From NCBI RefSeq assembly GCF_034190915.1, contig NW_026947514.1, forward strand, positions 8,344,201 through 8,408,200: DNA of 64,000 nucleotides. The letters are read 5' to 3'. The position numbers were made by a program, and so were the translations under genes. The notes beneath the pieces were generated by a model. That model saw only the letters and a list, made by a program, of their open reading frames with translations, was not told the DNA's origin and did not search any database. Below, one piece after another: positions 1-9,020 of the stretch (position 1 is the stretch's first letter; each line of letters begins with the position of its first letter). The DNA is from Cavia porcellus. Its lineage: Eukaryota > Chordata > Mammalia > Rodentia > Caviidae.

Positions 1-70
1 CTGCTCTGAGCAGGAAGAACTAAGCTCAACCTGAGAACAGTCCTTTAGGTCCAGCAACTTGAGAACCACA

Positions 71-171
71 TCAGCCAGGTGGGTGGCGGTGAACACTCAG
101 GAGGCTGAGGCAGAAATATTGAAAGTGCCAGGCCAGTTGGGCAACTTAGTGAGACCCTGTCTCAAAAATAA
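71..171 (+). repeat. B1-like SINE, sense
   Basis: A 7SL-derived SINE body is visible: a 'gccaggtgggtggc' start, 'ctcaggaggctgaggcag' and a 'gtgagaccctgtctcaaaa' end. It is diverged and lacks the 'taatcccagca' block. It abuts an antisense copy, so the two form an inverted pair. Confidence 0.8.
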
Positions 172-303
172 CTTTTTTTTTTGTCTTTTTGAGACAGGGA
201 CTCGCTATATAGTCCAGGCTGGTCTTGAACTCACTTTGTAGCCAAGGCTGGCTTCAAACTCATGGTGATCCTCCTGCCTCAGCCTCCCAAGCGCTAGGAT
301 CTA
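172..303 (-). repeat. B1-like SINE, antisense
   Basis: A T-rich tail complement is followed by 'gagacagggactcgctatatagtccaggctgg', a second 'gtagccaaggctgg' (the internal duplication typical of rodent B1) and 'cctcctgcctcagcctccc'. It forms an inverted pair with the preceding sense copy. Confidence 0.88.
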
Positions 304-366
304 GAAGGAAGGAAGGGAGAGAGGAAGGAGGAAGGGAGAAAGAGGAAGGGAGAGAGAAGAAAGGAC
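303..366. repeat. GGAA/GAGA purine microsatellite
   Basis: Interrupted GGAA, GGGA and GAGA units run directly from the 3' side of the antisense B1. Such tracts often grow next to SINEs. Confidence 0.85.
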
Positions 367-571
367 CAGCCGTGGCTGTGGGCCCTCTAGCTGCTATAGT
401 GAAGTTCACTACCTCACCATAGAGATTTGGTGTCGCATGGCTCTGGAGTCCAGTGGAGTGCCACAGGGCCAGCCGGTCTCGGAGGCCATGGTGGGTCTCC
501 AGACTTCTGCTGGCCTCAGACCGGTGGGCAGCGGGCCGTCCACATGGACAGGAAGGGATTTCAGGCCGAGT
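367..571. other. Unique sequence, no gene seen
   Basis: GC-rich single-copy DNA. Short open frames exist on both strands but have no domain, splice support or codon pattern that I recognise. Confidence 0.6.
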
Positions 572-695
572 CCCAGGGTGTGGTGCCCCAGCCCTGTAAT
601 CCCAGCGCCTCTGGCAGGCAGGAGGATGCCGTGAGCTCGAGGCCAGCCTGGGCTGAGGCGGACTTTGTACCTCAGAAACCTAAAACACAAAACAG
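572..695 (+). repeat. B1-like SINE, sense
   Basis: 'cctgtaatcccagcgcc', 'gaggatgccgtgagctcgaggccagcctggg' and an A-rich end are visible. The copy is moderately diverged. Confidence 0.85.
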
Positions 696-819
696 ACAGG
701 AATCTGCGGGCTCCCGCAGGGCTCCCTGGAAAGGCTGGGGTACCTGGTACCCTTTCCTCTCACCACTCACATCTGCACCCCGCAGGGCCCTGGGAGGCCA
801 CGAAACCCGACACCCTGAT

Positions 820-905
820 TGACAGATGGTGAAACTGAGCCTTACAGAACCAGGTGTGAACTTGAGACCCCAGCTACCGGCTTGGGGGTCACAGCCCAAG
901 CTCTG
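820..905 (-). repeat. Possible MIR fragment
   Basis: 'acagatggtgaaactgagcc' followed by 'gaacttgagaccccag' resembles the antisense order of mammalian-wide MIR ('acagatgaggaaactgagg … ttgaacccag'). It is diverged, so moderate confidence. The rest of 696-977 is unremarkable. Confidence 0.5.
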
Positions 906-977
906 GTCTCTTCTTGCCATTCTGTCCCCTAGGTTCTGTGATCCTAGAGGCAGTAGAGGTCGATACACATTTGTTAG

Positions 978-1090
978 TCTTTTGTGGGGTTTGCTATGTA
1001 GTACAGGCTGACCTCAAACTAACGGTGATCCTCCTGCCTCAGCCTCCCAAGTGCTGGGGTTACAGGTGTGTGCCACCATGGCTGGCTGAC
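978..1090 (-). repeat. B1-like SINE, antisense
   Basis: 'tgctatgtagtacaggctgacc', 'cctcctgcctcagcctccc', 'tgctggggttacaggtgtgtgccacc' are all present in antisense order. Confidence 0.88.
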
Positions 1091-1387
1091 GGAGGGCAGA
1101 TGAGTCAGTGCTGGGGAGGGGGCAGTGTGGCCCTCTACCAAGACAGTGGCATCTTTGTCAGAGCTCTCCAGGCGGCTGGCACACCTGATGCAGCTGTCTG
1201 ATTGGCTGGTGGACTCACACGTGTGTGTACACGGTCCACATTGGTGACTTGGAGTTGGCGGAGGAGTTGGTGGAAGATGCGTGTGCTGTCCTGGCAGAAG
1301 CCTAATGCAAGCAGCAAAGCTATTTTGATTTTTTTCTTATAGTCACATTACAAAAGTAAACAGAAACGGGAGGCGGATTTTGATAAT
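1091..1387. other. Unique sequence, no gene seen
   Basis: No repeat or gene recognised. It ends in an AT-rich stretch (1319-1360). Confidence 0.5.
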
Positions 1388-1494
1388 GTGCTGGGCACAG
1401 TGGTGCGTACCGGTAAGGCTGAGGCAGGAGGCTGCGGAGTTGAAGACTGGCCTGGATTATATGGTTAGATCTTGTCTTAGTTAATAAGTAAGTA
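1388..1494 (+). repeat. B1-like SINE, sense, truncated inside
   Basis: 'gctgggcacagtggtgcgtacc' then directly 'aggctgaggcaggagg' and 'gactggcctggattatatgg'. The 'taatcccagcact' block is missing, so there is an internal deletion. Confidence 0.75.
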
Positions 1495-1711
1495 ATGTTT
1501 CATTGTATATTTCACTTAGTCCAATAAACCCAGTGTGTTATCATGTTAGCTTATGATTGGAATAAAAACCATTGATGAGACATTTTGTGTTGTATTCATG
1601 CTAAATTGTTGAAGTCTGGGGTATTTTTTACCCTGACAGAAGGTTGGTATTGAATCAACCATATTTTACGTCATCAGTAGCCACCCCAGCCAGCGTATGT
1701 AATGTTAGGCC
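1495..1711. other. AT-rich unique stretch
   Basis: Single-copy AT-rich DNA between a B1 and a MIR fragment. No gene or known repeat was recognised; an old LINE relic is possible. Confidence 0.4.
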
Positions 1712-1782
1712 AAGATATAGGACAGTCAGGGTTCGGATCCCAGATCCGCCTCTTACTAAGCCTTCTGAACTTCGGGTAATCA
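1712..1782 (+). repeat. MIR fragment, sense
   Basis: 'cagggttcggatcccagatccgcctcttactaagc…cttcgggtaat' follows the MIR core order (…gggttcaaatcccagctctgccacttacta…ttgggcaa). Confidence 0.65.
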
Positions 1783-1897
1783 TGAATCATGTGTGTTAAT
1801 GTTGCATATACTGTGATGGCGTGCGTGTGTATGGTCTGGAGGACTAAACTCAGTGCCCTTACACTGAATAATATCCCAAGCCATTTACTTATTCATT

Positions 1898-2032
1898 CAT
1901 CCATTCATTTTTTTTTTTTTTTTGTCTTTTTCATTTTTATCGGTACCAGGGATCGAACTCACAACTGCCTGTTTGCAAGGCAGGCGCTTATGCCGCTGAG
2001 CTAAATCCCCAGCCCCCATCCATTCATTTTTT
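1898..2032 (-). mobile_element. Young ID-type SINE, antisense, with target-site duplication
   Basis: The tRNA-derived body 1935-2016 ('ggtaccagggatcgaactc…gctgagctaaatccccagcc') carries the complements of pol III A and B boxes, with the tail complement as a T tract at 1908-1934. 'catccattcatttttt' flanks both sides (from 1898 and from 2017), so this is a clean L1-type target-primed insertion. Confidence 0.93.
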
Positions 2033-2039
2033 AAAATTT

Positions 2040-2152
2040 CATTTTGAGATGACTTTTCTGCAGGTTGTCATCTAGACTCAAGCTTGCAGTCCTCCTGCCT
2101 CAGCCTTCCATAGTGCTGGGATTATGATTAGGAGTGTGATTCCATGCCCAGA
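2040..2152 (-). repeat. Old B1-like SINE, antisense
   Basis: 'tcattttgagatgactt', 'gcagtcctcctgcctcagccttcc' and 'gtgctgggattatg' appear in antisense B1 order. The young ID copy inserted into its tail. Confidence 0.75.
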
Positions 2153-2165
2153 AAAAGGCCATTTC

Positions 2166-2181
2166 CTCTCCCTCCTCTCTC

Positions 2182-2219
<38 letters not shown>
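2166..2219. repeat. (CT)n microsatellite
   Basis: An almost pure CT run of over 40 bases at 2181-2217, with a short interrupted start. Confidence 0.95.
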
Positions 2220-2220
<1 letters not shown>

Positions 2221-2400
2221 TTGATAATGCAGCTCAGTGATTGAGCACCTTCCCAGATCACGTGTAGGCTCTGAGGTTGGTCACCAGCACAAAATGAAAA
2301 ATCAAACAAACAAAAAAATCGAATACATTGTCAACATTTCTAAACCTCTATCCACGCAAGGCAAGAACTCTATACCACGGAGCTGCATCCCAGCCGTAAA
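2220..2400. repeat. Two old ID-like SINE relics, opposite orientations
   Basis: 2220-2325 reads in sense: 'atgcagctcagtgattgagcacc…gaggttggtcaccagcac' plus an A-rich tail. 2338-2400 reads as the antisense lower half: 'cacgcaaggcaagaactctataccacggagctgcatcccagcc'. Both are diverged. Confidence 0.6.
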
Positions 2401-2480
2401 AGTTTCTGATACAAATTTGATTGCCTGTGTTTAAACAAAAGTTCTGGCCACGGCTCCATACCTGGCCCAAACATTTATCT

Positions 2481-2615
2481 TAGTGCATGGATGGGCTTAT
2501 TAGAATAACACCTCTGTAATCTCAGCCCTCGGGAGGCTGAGGAAAGAGGGTCACAATTCTGATGCCAGCCTGGGCTACATAGTATGACCTTGTCTCACAA
2601 AACAAAAATAGGAAA
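2481..2615 (+). repeat. B1-like SINE, sense
   Basis: 'ctgtaatctcagccctcgggaggctgagg', 'ccagcctgggctacatagtatgacc', 'tgtctcacaaaac'. Confidence 0.85.
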
Positions 2616-2655
2616 AAAGAAAAAAGGGAACTCTTGAAAGGTATAAAAGATTGAA

Positions 2656-2687
2656 AGATGATGGATGGATGGACGGATGGATGGATC
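2656..2687. repeat. (GGAT)n microsatellite
   Basis: About seven GGAT units with one C substitution. Confidence 0.9.
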
Positions 2688-2811
2688 TATGCCAGAGAGC
2701 CAAAATCAAACAAAGAGAAGATGAATGGGAAGCAGACAGATTTGGTAACTATACAGCAGACACAGCGGGAACTGGGGGCCCATCTCAGGGAAGGAGCCCT
2801 TGCCTGGCACC

Positions 2812-2938
2812 CTGTTTATTTGGACACAGGATCTCCCTTAGTGTCTGCACTGCCCAGCCAGGGCTAGTGCTTGCTGTTCTCCTGTCTCAGCTTCACAGAG
2901 TGCTGGGATTACAGACATAAACTACCCTGCCTGGTTTA
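2812..2938 (-). repeat. B1-like SINE, antisense
   Basis: 'gacacaggatctccctt', 'cagccagggctagtgcttgc', 'gtctcagcttcacagagtgctgggattacag', 'ctgcctgg'. A GAAA-rich tract follows at 2960-2999. Confidence 0.82.
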
Positions 2939-3014
2939 GCCTTTAATTCTCTAAAAACATGCAAGAAAAGAAAAGAAGGAAGAAAGAAAGAAAATAAATA
3001 TGAGCCTTAAAAAA

Positions 3015-3228
3015 ACCCACAAAGTGCTTGCTGGTGAAATGGTGTTCAACTGTGAACCCAACTACTCAGGAGGCTGAGGCGGGAGGATGGGGGTCTGAAG
3101 CCAGCCTGGATGATTTAATAAGCCATCGTCTCAAAAATACGCTTGTAAAAAGGACTGGGGTGTAACTGAGTGGTGGAGAACATGCCTGATATGCTCAGGG
3201 TCCTGGGTCCAATCCCCAGCACCTCAAA
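3015..3228 (+). repeat. Dimeric 7SL-tRNA SINE (B4/B1-dID type), sense
   Basis: The left half is B1-like ('aactactcaggaggctgaggcggg…agccagcctgg…gtctcaaaaa'). It is joined within about 20 bases to a tRNA-derived ID-like half ('ggactggggtgtaactgagtgg…ggtcctgggtccaatccccagcacc'). Same-orientation B1 then ID is the order of rodent B4 and B1-dID composite families. Confidence 0.8.
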
Positions 3229-3417
3229 TCTGAACTTCCACACAGGGACGTGTGAGAAAGGTCAGAAGGGAGCATTACAAGTTCATCCTGAATTTCACTT
3301 CTTTAACAGGTGGACGTGGAAGAGCTATCCTGATGTGTGCAGAAATAAGAATTTGGAAAACCATACAGTTATTTGTAATCAACTACACTAAAATATTTGC
3401 TGTTTGCATAGAAGTGA

Positions 3418-3485
3418 ATCTCTCTTTCTCTATCTCTCCCCTCTCTTTCTCTCTGTCTCTATCTCTGTCTCTGTCTCTCTCTAGT
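3418..3485. repeat. (CT)n-rich microsatellite
   Basis: Interrupted CT/TCTG run. Confidence 0.9.
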
Positions 3486-3559
3486 GTGTAGCATCTAACC
3501 TGGAGCCTCGCAGGTGAGGTTGCTGCTCCCTCTTGACAAGGTAAAGATACCAGTCAAAG

Positions 3560-3660
3560 TCATTCACCTGTGGAGCTCAAGCTGGCCTCAAAGTCTCAGC
3601 AATCCTCCTGCCTCAGCCTTCCAAGTATTGGGTCTGAAAATATGTGCCTTTGTACCCAGC
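3560..3660 (-). repeat. B1-like SINE, antisense
   Basis: 'tggagctcaagctggcctc', 'aatcctcctgcctcagccttcc'. The right end is diverged and the young ID copy follows it. Confidence 0.75.
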
Positions 3661-3661
3661 T

Positions 3662-3790
3662 TTGGAGTTTTTTGTTTTGTTTTGTCTTTTTCTTTTTTAT
3701 CGGTACCAGGGATCGAATTCACAACCACACACTTGCAAGGCAGGCACTTATGCCGCTGAGCTAAATCCCCAGCCCCCCTTTGGTTTTAAG
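3662..3790 (-). mobile_element. Young ID-type SINE, antisense
   Basis: Same subfamily as the 1.9 kb copy: 'atcggtaccagggatcgaattcac…cttgcaaggcaggcacttatgccgctgagctaaatccccagcc'. A TTTTG-rich tail complement precedes it. Flanks 'ctttggagtttt' and 'ctttggtttta' look like an imperfect target-site duplication. Confidence 0.9.
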
Positions 3791-3854
3791 CCTTTTGTAG
3801 GGAGGTAGCATAGGACATTCATATAGCTACCAACACTGACCTATTTTCTAAATT

Positions 3855-3985
3855 GGGACAGTCATGACAGATAAGATTGGCAAATACAATAAGTTTAAAG
3901 CCTTTGTTTATCAAAGTCAGCTAAGAGTCACAACAGATAAGACAGGCAAAGTCAATAAAACTAAAAGCCGTCCTTTATTCAAATT
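3855..3985. repeat. Imperfect tandem duplication, period about 66
   Basis: Two adjacent copies start at about 3860 ('agtcatgacagataag') and 3926 ('agtcacaacagataag'); each continues with 'ggcaaa', 'caataa', 'aagcc' and ends near 'tatcaaa'/'attcaaa'. I recognise no known family. The AT-rich surroundings (3791-4127) hold nothing else recognisable. Confidence 0.65.
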
Positions 3986-4127
3986 TAATTTCACAGAAGG
4001 AACCATAAACTAAGAAAAGACAACAGCAATACTACAACAAAAGATTACAATCCAGGCCACTTCCTCTAATCCGACCAGAGGAAAGCAAACCACCCTGTAA
4101 AACACTTTCATATAAAGTGGATCCTCC

Positions 4128-4302
4128 CAGCTGGGTGTGGAGGCCTGTAAATTCAGTACTCTGGGAGGCTGAGGCAGGAGAATCTCAAATTCCAGCATAG
4201 GGTAATTTGGAGACTTAGAGCATGTCTAAAAAGGGCTAGGATATAGCTTAGTGCAGAGGCCCTGGGTTTCATCTTATACACACACACACACACACACACA
4301 CA
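4128..4302 (+). repeat. Dimeric 7SL-tRNA SINE, sense, ending in (CA)n
   Basis: The B1-like half ('gctgggtgtggaggcctg…ctctgggaggctgaggcagg…agcatgtctaaaaa') is followed by 'gggctaggatatagctta…ggccctgggtttcat'. The tail has become a (CA)n run at 4278-4302. Confidence 0.78.
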
Positions 4303-5128
4303 GATCCTCTCCTCCCTCAAGATATGAACAGAATGGTGGTTCTTTTGCTTTTCACTGGTCTCTGTGTTTTGTTTTAGGCTACAGCTAAAAATGTCCGTAT
4401 GACCCAAGAGTTTTCTTTGAGAAGTGGCCACTGTGCTAGAGCTCCACAGTGAGCACTTTTCTCTCATGCCCAAGGCCTGAGTGTGATTCCCAGCACTGCA
4501 AAGTTCAGGAAAGAAGGAACTGGGAAGGAAAGACCCAGGTCCAGCTTGGCCAGGGAGGTGGAGCCCAGGGAGTACAGGATGGAGATAAGCAGCCAGGTTT
4601 TGTAAACAGAAAAATCAGAATGGAGTGTCATTTATCTCCTAGATAAACCAGTGGGATTAACAATGGTCAAGAGATTTGCGGACAAAAGGAGACCCTTATC
4701 CAGGGCGGGACAGGCCTTGCCTGAATCCAGGGCTTTCCTGCAGTTCACTGGGAATTCCTGCTTTGGTTTTCAGAAGGGAACAAGGTAACTCCAAACCATG
4801 CAAAGAGCTGCAGGGGCTGCCTGGGGATCTCCTACCTCCTAGGCCACCCTGCCTCTGTCCCACTCACTAATCACTTTTGCAGCAGGTGCTCACGAGGACA
4901 CGAATGTCCTGTGGAACTTGGGCTCACCTGGTCCCGAGGCTCGGCCGGTTGGGCCGGGGCCAGAGTAGGGACCAGGGTTGGCAGCAGGCAGCTCTGTGCA
5001 TCCTGGTTGCTGACCCAGAACCAGGGCAAAAACAGAGGGCTGCTTGGAGGTGACAGGCGGTCCCTGCTAGGGAGGCTTTGTCAGCTCATAGTCAACAGCA
5101 GGGAGAGGCCAGGCTGGTCCTTCTCAGT
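4303..5128. other. Mostly unique sequence with one ID relic
   Basis: An ID-like sense relic lies at 4436-4503 ('gctccacagtgagca…ggcctgagtgtgattcccagcactg'). The rest is single-copy, GC-rich towards 5 kb, with no gene recognised. Confidence 0.5.
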
Positions 5129-5129
5129 G

Positions 5130-5245
5130 TTTTGACTTTTTTTGAGGCAGGGGCTCACTATGTAGCCCAGGCTGGCCTTGAATACACAGTGATCCACCTG
5201 CCTCAGCCTCCTGCGTGCTGGGATTACAGGCATGCCCATGTCTCT
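5130..5245 (-). repeat. B1-like SINE, antisense
   Basis: 'tttgaggcaggggctcactatgtagcccaggctgg' and 'cctgcctcagcctcc…tgctgggattacaggcatg'. Well preserved. Confidence 0.9.
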
Positions 5246-5465
5246 CCCGTTTCTGCATCCCTTGCAAGGGTTGGACATAGAGCAGACAGAACACAGGACT
5301 GACAGGCCTTGGGCGACCAGACTCAGCCCCGTACTCACATGTGTCGTGGTTGTTTACCAAAGAGATACTTTTATTTTCTGCATTTCTGGGTCCTTTTTTC
5401 TGCCTTTTCCAGTTTACAGATTCTTTAAATCCTTCTCTGAAGTGACCAAGTTATGTAGGCTTCCT

Positions 5466-5590
5466 TCTAAATATGGTGTAGTCCCAGCAGCTCAGGAGGC
5501 TGAGGCAGGAAGATCCCAGCGAGTTCAACCCCAACCTGGGCTGCACAATGAGATGCTGTCTCAAACAACAGCAAAACCCCAAAATCAAAT
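5466..5590 (+). repeat. B1-like SINE, sense
   Basis: 'ggtgtagtcccagcagctcaggaggctgaggcagg', 'caacctgggctgcacaatgag', 'tgtctcaaac'. 5246-5465 upstream is unremarkable unique DNA. Confidence 0.85.
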
Positions 5591-5794
5591 ATGTGCTGTC
5601 CCTTTCAGCCAAAAGGAAAGTGGCCTGCCAGAAGAGCCTCACCCTTGTCAGGCTCCTGGTCCCCCACCAAGGCCCCAGTGGTGCAGGCTCCTTTGATGAC
5701 AGGTCCCGTGTTGCCGAGACAAGGCCGTGTCATAAAACCAACTGTCCTCAGCCACTTAGGGCCAGGCCTGGCAAGCGCCAGAGCTGCCTTCCAG

Positions 5795-5935
5795 ATGGAC
5801 ACTTAATGAGGGTGGGCGGCGAGGGCCGCGTTAACGGACGCCTGCTCCGGGTCATAAACAGGCTGTTAAAGCTGGGCAGTAAACAACTTGCCAAGGACCA
5901 TTTATGAATTTATTTTTTTGGAAATGAAAAATGAA
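5795..5935. promoter_or_regulatory. Candidate conserved non-coding element
   Basis: Repeat-free island with AT-rich motifs in GC-rich surroundings: 'ggtcataaacaggctgttaaa', 'gcagtaaacaactt', 'tttatgaatttattttttt'. 'taaaca' forkhead-type and 'tttatga' HOX/CDX-type words occur. Conservation is inferred from composition only; alignment was not possible. Confidence 0.3.
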
Positions 5936-6834
5936 CCAGCCAAGTGGTCTCCTTGGGGGACCAGGTCCGGCTGGCACAAAGGGAGCCACTCCGGGAGCGG
6001 AAGGGACTCTGTCCCCACTGGCACCAGCCCACCTCTGGCTTTGCAGGGTGTTGTGACCTGACAGTGGGGGTGGGCACGGGGTGGGCCCTGTGTCTTACTC
6101 TGTCCCTCCTGGAGCCTCCAGATATTCCCCAGGGGCAGGAGGGGTGCAGGTACAGTTAGGTGAGGCCCAAGCGAGCCCGCAGAAGGCAGGGTGGGTCCCT
6201 CCTGAATGTGCGTCCTAAGAGGAAGCTGGGACACAGAGAGAGGGGCGTGTGACACCAGCAGAGACTGGAGCCCGTGCCAGAGCCTGCTGGCTGCCAGCAG
6301 AGGCTGAAGGGAGGTCAGGACATCCCTCCCCAGCTTTCGGAGAATGTAGTCCTGCTGACACCAACACTCCTGCATCCCCCCATGTTTTGGCAGGGGGATC
6401 CCACTGGAGCCAAGGCCCTCACTGTAAAGTGAGAGCAGGCTCTTGTGACAGCCGGAGGATTGCAGATGACAGCCCTGAGCCCAGGGCTGACTCCAAGGAC
6501 CTGCCCAGTGCCACCATCTCCAGGGCAGGGGTCGGATCCCAGCAGACCCTAGAAGATTTGGCTTTGGTCTCTCGGAGCCTCAGTTTGTGCGGCTGTGAAG
6601 TGGGAGCCAGGCTGCCCCTGTCACCACAGCAGATGGGCCTTGGCTGGGTGTCTGAGGCTCCAAGGGGAGCCTGAGGCCTGGGAGACAGAGCCGCCCCACT
6701 TTCCCCCGCTGGACCAGCAGAGGCTCCTTTTCCTCTCTCTGTGCACGGCGTGGGGGCTCCAGGGGAGTGGAGCAGGAGATGACAGCCCAGGAGCTGGGTT
6801 TCAGGTTAGGGGGAAGGAGTTGAGGCCCAGGGGT
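5936..6834. other. GC-rich unique sequence with one MIR-like patch
   Basis: 6527-6604 resembles a MIR core ('gtcggatcccagcagacc…ggagcctcagtttgtgcggctgtgaagtggg'). The remaining frames on both strands have no recognised domain or exon structure. Confidence 0.5.
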
Positions 6835-6990
6835 TCTTTGTTTTTTTGTTGTTTGTTTTAGGACAGGGTCTGGCTATATAGTTCAGGCTGTCCTTGGGTT
6901 TGCTACACAGCCCATGTTGGCCTTGAACTCATTGTAATCCTCCTGCCTCAGCCTCCTGAGGTCACAGGTATGCACCACCACGCCCGGCTC
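6835..6990 (-). repeat. B1-like SINE, antisense, with internal duplication
   Basis: 'ggacagggtctggctatatagttcaggctg', then 'acagcccatgttggccttgaactc', 'cctcctgcctcagcctcc' and 'caccaccacgcccggct'. The two 'cag(g)c…tgg' blocks are the B1 internal duplication. Confidence 0.9.
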
Positions 6991-7677
6991 TAGAGACCTC
7001 TTTGGGAAATGGCTCTTTGTAGATATGAGGAAGCTGCGAATCAAACGAATGCTGGATTGAACACAAACTTGATGGTCCAGTGTCCTTTTTTGCCGTACTG
7101 GGGACTGAGCCAGCCTGGGCTACACAATGAGTTCAAGGCCAGCCTGCAGGGCACGGCGAGAGCCTAGCAGAACCTCCATAGCAGCAGTGATGCTGTCGGA
7201 GGACTGGTCGAGTGGTTCTGTTTCTTCCACCAAACTCACACAGTAGGGTCAGGATCTGTCATGGGAGCCCAGGGTCCAGCAGGCGTTCACCCCCTGACCT
7301 GCACAGCTCACATCCCACCCCAGGAAGTGGCAGAAGTGGAAATGGGGCAGAGATGGAAGCCCAGGGCATCTCTCTGAAACAAACACCCCCTCGTGGAGTC
7401 CCACATCTGTGGTGTTTAATCGGCTATAATCAGGGCTGTCACCACCTAATTCAGGGCCTGCAGATAGACATTTCGGCACCTTCTGCTTCTGTTCGGGAGC
7501 CAGGGGTGATGCAGCTGCTCTAGAAGGTGAGGTGTCGGGGCAACCATCTATCCCTGCGGACAGCTCCACCTCAGGAGTCCCGAAGGGAGCCCACAGCAAT
7601 GGAGTGGCTCAGGGTGCCAGGGAGCCTTCATTTTCTATAGAGATGACATGATTGTTCTTTTGGGTCCAACTCTGCTT
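6991..7677. other. Unique sequence with a small SINE relic
   Basis: 7085-7165 joins 'gtactggggactgagcc' (antisense ID end) to 'agcctgggctacacaatgagttcaaggccagcctg' (sense B1 end), probably two truncated SINEs. No gene recognised. Confidence 0.5.
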
Positions 7678-7802
7678 TTTGTGTTTTTGAGACAGGGTCT
7701 CAATCCAATCCACAGCCCAGGTTGGCCTCTAATTCATGGCAACCTTCCTGCCTCAGCCTCCCAAGTGCTGGGATTGCAGGCTTGGGTACCACTCTTGACT
7801 GT
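7678..7802 (-). repeat. B1-like SINE, antisense
   Basis: 'tttttgagacagggtctcaatcc', 'cagcccaggttggcctc', 'cttcctgcctcagcctcccaagtgctgggattgcagg'. Confidence 0.88.
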
Positions 7803-8034
7803 GCACAAAGCCTTTTCCTATTTAGGTTTTCCCTGAGAGCCCTGGGGGGGGGCAGGCGAGGGTCGCCCCTGGGTTTCAGGTTAAGGGGAGGGAAGTGAGG
7901 CTCAAGGGTGGTGGTCACCAGAGAGGATGACCTCTGCCTTTCTACTCACAGGCGCCCCCTTCCGGTGGTGGGTGGAGGTGCTCGGAAGGCTACTCATCTG
8001 AGGAGGTGGCTTCGGGCCCAGGGGCTACTCCCCA

Positions 8035-8270
8035 CCCTGCTGTAATCCCAGCATGCAGAAGGCTGAGGCAGGAAGACTATTTCTGCCTAGCTCTTGGGAC
8101 TCTTCCTGTGAGGCTTCCAGGGGTAGTGAGGAGTCCAAGGTGGCAGTGTAGTGAGGCCCTGAGTTCCAGGCAGCACTGTGAGGCTGAGGCAGGAGAAACA
8201 CAGGTTCAGTGATCCTCCTGCCTCAGCCTCCCCAGTTCTGGGATCATAGGTGTGACCACTACAGCTGGTC
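8035..8270. repeat. Inverted pair of partial B1-like SINEs
   Basis: The sense part at 8035-8085 ('tgtaatcccagcatgcagaaggctgaggcagg') has a further sense scrap near 8175. An antisense part follows at 8210-8270 ('gatcctcctgcctcagcctccccagttctgggatcatagg'). 7803-8034 before it is unique and includes a G run at 7843-7851. Confidence 0.72.
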
Positions 8271-8834
8271 AGTTTATGGCTTATCAGAGCCCCAGCGACA
8301 GTAGCAGTTCTCATGCTTGTAGATGCAGGGTTGACTGTCGCTCCGGCTTCTGATGCCCGCACTCTTCACAGCTGGCAGGAGTTGGCTGGTCCTAGCACCT
8401 GTGTGGAGGTCTCAGCTGCCTGTTGGGTCATGCTGACCTGTGTTCTGTCCTGATGCAGATGTTGACCTGGGGAGCCAGGGTGGACGTGGGCCTGAGAGGC
8501 AGGAGCAGCCTCTGGGATCACACTGTACCAAGTGGCAAAGGGGACCAAAGCGTGTGAGCTGGAGCTTGTGAACCCAGGAGCCCCGCTTGGCTTCCCTAGC
8601 TCTCACGTGGGTGAGGGACACCCAGGTGGATGACACCCCGAGAGGGAACCAGGAGAATGCAGAGATCAAGCGTCTGTCCCCAGAGGAGACCGTGTCCCTG
8701 AGAGGACCCCTCTAGGAACCAGCGCTGTGAGGACAGCCAGGCTGGCTGCTGGGTCAGCACTCTTGGGGGGTCAGGGAGGTGGGGCTCCTGTCTCCTCAGC
8801 TCCAAGCAGTCTGGTCCTCCCTGGAAGTTCTGCT
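8271..8834. other. Unique sequence, no gene seen
   Basis: GC-rich single-copy DNA. Open frames on the minus strand lack any recognisable domain. Confidence 0.5.
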
Positions 8835-9020
8835 GGCATTAGACACTAGACTGGGACTTGAACCCAGGGGCTTCCACTGAGGGATGTCCCTGATGCTTTT
8901 TACTTTTATCTCAGACCACCATCTTACTAAATTGTGAAGTTGCCTGGGCTGAGTTCAGACTTGGAATCCTCCCGCCTCAGCCTCCGAGGGTGCTGGGATT
9001 ATAGGTATGTGTCACCACAA
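8835..9020 (-). repeat. Dimeric 7SL-tRNA SINE, antisense
   Basis: The antisense tRNA half ('gactgggacttgaacccaggggcttccactgaggga') is followed by an antisense B1 half ('cagaccaccatcttactaaattg…cctcccgcctcagcctccgagggtgctgggattataggt'). Confidence 0.72.
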
